NCBI GenBank assembly: GCA_023818865.1
Contig: JAMWDF010000091.1
Location: 1 to 9,147 of the forward strand
Direction of reading: 5' to 3'
From: Candidatus Omnitrophota bacterium
GTDB taxonomy: Bacteria; Ratteibacteria; UBA8468; B48-G9; DSTR01
DNA: 9,147 nt
Shown here: positions 6,804 to 9,147 of the stretch, piece after piece
Layout of the letters: each line of letters begins with the position of its first letter
Numbering within the stretch: the stretch's first letter is position 1
Program-made: the position numbers and the translations under genes
Notes under the pieces: model-generated
Database searches by the model: none
Told to the model about the DNA's origin: nothing
The model's input: only the letters and a program-made list of their open reading frames with translations

Positions 6804-9134
6804 ATGAGACAATACGATTCCTCTTCGGAGGTAGAAAGGATTGCCCTGGAGCGTTCAGGCAAACCATTATCCTACCAGCCAGCGGAGAAAATCGGAGTAA
6901 TTGAGGTGCCAGATTTCCCCAGTCTGGGCCAACTAACTGCTCTTCGGTTTCTGGAATGGCTTCAGAAGAATCCGCATGGGGTTATTTCTTTGCCCACCGG
7001 GAAAACACCGGAACACTTTATCCGCTGGACGACTTACTATCTCAGCCACTGGTCAGAAAAACGGGTCCAGAGAGGACTATGTGAGTGGGGATTGAATCCA
7101 GAAAAACCAGAGATGAAAGATTATACCTTTGTCCAGATTGACGAGTTCTATCCGATGAATCCCCGGCAAGAAAACAGCTTTGCCTATTATATTAACCGTT
7201 TCTATTTTAAACAGTTTGGCTTGGCACCATCCAAAGCCTTGCTGATGGATACTTGGACGCTGGGGACACCGCCTGGAATGAATTTAGGCGATATCTTCCC
7301 AGAAGACTTGGTTGATTTTTCTTTACGCTTCCGGCTACCAAGCAGCGAACAAGAAGAACATCAATACCAGGCTCTCCTAGCTGCTGACCGTTTCGCCATG
7401 GAGTATGAAGAAAAAATCATTCAACTGGGAGGAATAGGGTTTTTCCTTGGAGGCATTGGGCCAGATGGACATATTGGCTTTAATGTGCGCGGTTCAGACC
7501 ATTTTTCCACTACCAGATTGACTCCCATTAACTATGAAACTGCAGCGGCCGCAGCCACCGACTTAGGCGGAATAGAAATCTCTCGCCGCAAAGCCGTTAT
7601 TACCATTGGGCTACAAACTATTACCCGCAATCCAACAACTACTGCCATTATCATTTCAGCTGGGGAAAGCAAAGCCAAAGTCGTCAGCGAAGCAATAGAA
7701 AATGTACCTTCTCTCCTTTATCCAGCTACCGCCTTACAGAAATTGCCAAGTAGCCGATTTTATTTGACCCAAGGGTCAGCTGTTTCCCTTAAACAAAGGT
7801 CGTATCACCGCTGGCGGAATCTTTCCCCGCTACCCGAAACTGTCGTTGGAAGAATCATCACCGACATCGCTACTACTAAGAAAAAACGGCTGATTGACTT
7901 AACAGAAGAAGACATATGTCAGGACCATCTGGGACAACTGGTTCGGCATGGCCAGGAAAAGGCTAAAGAACTGAGTGAAGAGTTCAAAGCAAGAATCAAG
8001 AAAGGAATACAGCAACCTGCCGAGTGTATCTATCTGCATACCGGGCCCCATCATGATGACATTATGTTAGGCTACCTACCGTTCATCGTCCACCTGGTCC
8101 GCTCCCCGAAAGCTAATCACCACTTTGCTACCTTCACCAGCGGGTTCACCTCGGTAACTAATGAATATACCCAAAACTGCCTTGCCACCCTGGAGCAGTT
8201 TCTGGAAAAAGGCGTATTGAACGAACTGCTCAAATCAGGTCACTTTTCTCAAAGGGACTGGGTCAGCCGAAACCGGGATGTTTACCAGTACCTTGACGGA
8301 GTTGCTGCCAACCGACCGGAAATGCAGAAAGAGGGGGAGGCCCGAAGGATGTTGCGGAATTTGGTAGAACTGGCGGCTACTGAGGACCCGGTTCTCATTA
8401 AGATTGAAATTCACCGACTTAAGGCTTATTTTGCCGCCATCTACCCTGGGAAAAAGGATACCCCTTTTGTTCAGAAACTCAAAGGCATGATTAGAGAATG
8501 GGAAGAGGAACTTCTCTGGGGACACTTAGGGATTAATTGTGATCACATCTTTCATCTCAGGTTGGGATTTTACACCGGAGACATCTTCACTCCCGAGCCA
8601 GAATGGGAAAGAGACATAAGGCCTATTATTAACCTTTTGGAAAAGGTCTCTCCAGACGTAATTACAGTGGCTTTTGATCCAGAAGGTAGTGGACCGGATA
8701 CCCATTACAAAGTTCTTCAGGCAGTTTCTCAGGCACTCCAAGCATACCTGGAGAAAAATCCAGAGAAAAAGGTTACTGTTTGGGGATACCGTAACGTCTG
8801 GCACCGGTTTCATCCGGCAGAAGCCAATATTTTCGTCCCGGTGTCTCTGAATTCATTGGCTATCATGAAGTCGGCTTTCCAGGCTTGCTTTGGTTCTCAG
8901 CGGTCGGCTTCGTTTCCCAGCTATGAGATTGACGGACCATTCAGCGAACTGGCCCAGAAAATAATGGTGGAACAGTACGCAATGTTGAAGACTTGCCTCG
9001 GCCGGGACTTTTTTTATAACAATCCGATAGCCAGGCTGCGAGCTACCCGGGGTTTTGTTTTCTTGAAGGAGATGACCGCTGAAGAATTTTTCCAGGAGGC
9101 TGCTCTCATCAAACGTCTTATGGAAAGAGAATGA
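6804..9134 (+). CDS. nagB: Long-form glucosamine-6-phosphate deaminase (NagB-type) fused to PIG-L/LmbE-type deacetylase
   Basis: This complete 776-residue protein has two catalytic domains. Residues 30-330 are NagB-like: LPTGKTP (63-69) binds the phosphate, QIDEF carries the catalytic Asp (D113, like E. coli Asp72), and GGIGPDGHIGFN (216-227) carries D221 and H223 (like Asp141 and His143). The residue matching Glu148 is Val228, an odd loss for a canonical deaminase. Residues 405-740 are PIG-L/LmbE-like: PHHDDIMLG (415-423) supplies metal ligands H416 and D419 and general base D418, and FDPEGSGPDTH supplies the distal ligand H634. Related NagB-PIG-L fusions occur in Bacteroidetes (about 660 residues); this one is longer. 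NagB converts glucosamine-6-phosphate to fructose-6-phosphate plus ammonia, and PIG-L proteins remove N-acetyl groups from GlcNAc derivatives, so the fusion may do both steps in the cytosol. No signal peptide is seen. The ATG at 6804 begins just ahead of SSEVERIALERSG, which I take to be part of the domain (inference), and lacks a ribosome binding site. The symbol refers to the N-terminal domain only. Confidence 0.9.
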   Translation: MRQYDSSSEVERIALERSGKPLSYQPAEKIGVIEVPDFPSLGQLTALRFLEWLQKNPHGVISLPTGKTPEHFIRWTTYYLSHWSEKRVQRGLCEWGLNPEKPEMKDYTFVQIDEFYPMNPRQENSFAYYINRFYFKQFGLAPSKALLMDTWTLGTPPGMNLGDIFPEDLVDFSLRFRLPSSEQEEHQYQALLAADRFAMEYEEKIIQLGGIGFFLGGIGPDGHIGFNVRGSDHFSTTRLTPINYETAAAAATDLGGIEISRRKAVITIGLQTITRNPTTTAIIISAGESKAKVVSEAIENVPSLLYPATALQKLPSSRFYLTQGSAVSLKQRSYHRWRNLSPLPETVVGRIITDIATTKKKRLIDLTEEDICQDHLGQLVRHGQEKAKELSEEFKARIKKGIQQPAECIYLHTGPHHDDIMLGYLPFIVHLVRSPKANHHFATFTSGFTSVTNEYTQNCLATLEQFLEKGVLNELLKSGHFSQRDWVSRNRDVYQYLDGVAANRPEMQKEGEARRMLRNLVELAATEDPVLIKIEIHRLKAYFAAIYPGKKDTPFVQKLKGMIREWEEELLWGHLGINCDHIFHLRLGFYTGDIFTPEPEWERDIRPIINLLEKVSPDVITVAFDPEGSGPDTHYKVLQAVSQALQAYLEKNPEKKVTVWGYRNVWHRFHPAEANIFVPVSLNSLAIMKSAFQACFGSQRSASFPSYEIDGPFSELAQKIMVEQYAMLKTCLGRDFFYNNPIARLRATRGFVFLKEMTAEEFFQEAALIKRLMERE

Positions 9135-9147
9135 TAAAAACAATTCT
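9131..9147 (+). CDS. Possible start of a downstream gene (partial, runs off the right edge)
   Basis: ATG at 9131 overlaps the deaminase-deacetylase TGA (ATGA), the same arrangement seen between the regulator and the SDR. Only MIKTI is visible. The purine-rich GGAAAGAGA directly upstream could serve as a ribosome binding site, though the spacing is short. Nothing can be said about function; a translationally coupled second gene in the plus-strand unit is the inference. Confidence 0.3.

Noticed and set aside
6797..6850. GGAGG at about 6827-6831 as a ribosome binding site for a shorter fusion protein
   Set aside because: No ATG, GTG or TTG follows in frame at a useful distance, and a later start would remove the SSEVERIALERSG segment that I take to belong to the domain.
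8235..9143. Three minus-strand open frames of about 95 codons opposite the PIG-L domain
   Set aside because: They are antisense shadows of strongly conserved plus-strand coding sequence, with no promoter, ribosome site or domain.

Overview
The window looks like part of a heterotrophic bacterial chromosome, most likely from the PVC group (Lentisphaerota-like, possibly Planctomycetota or a relative). Three things point there: the prepilin N-terminus FTLIELLVVIAII followed by LLPALSKAREKA, a GntR-headed LacI-type regulator, and a very large secreted protein joining helical repeats, a discoidin (F5/8 type C) domain and glycoside-hydrolase-like parts. The lineage is inferred from these family habits, since no rRNA or other marker is present. 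Coding density is very high. There is no tRNA, rRNA, CRISPR array or insertion sequence, and no gene-free stretch over about 200 bases.

Layout. From about 6624 down to 1, everything is on the minus strand and probably forms one operon: a GntR/LacI-type repressor (5536-6624), an SDR oxidoreductase overlapping it by 4 bases with a strong ribosome binding site (4796-5539), a decayed prepilin-like gene (about 4102-4776), and a giant exported protein that starts at 4077 and runs off the left edge. The giant gene is broken by an apparent one-base frameshift near 2941: the 411-codon N-terminal frame ends at 2842, while a separate frame stays open from 2983 to base 1. Read together they form one protein of more than 1,350 residues.

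A divergent intergenic region (6625-6803) holds a good sigma70-type promoter for the regulator operon, a palindrome at its predicted start site, a pair of spaced direct repeats, and an extended -10-like element immediately in front of the plus-strand gene. That gene (6804-9134) encodes a 776-residue fusion of a glucosamine-6-phosphate deaminase-type domain with a PIG-L/LmbE-type deacetylase domain. A further gene may begin at 9131 in an ATGA overlap.

Working model (inference): an external amino-sugar-containing glycan is bound or cut by the giant exported protein. The sugars are then processed inside the cell by the SDR and the deaminase-deacetylase fusion, and the GntR/LacI-type protein senses a sugar ligand and controls both divergent units. 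The most interesting points are the deacetylase-deaminase fusion, which lacks the canonical Glu148 equivalent of NagB, the architecture and frameshift of the giant gene, and the prepilin relic that has lost its start codon and gained three stops without any indel.
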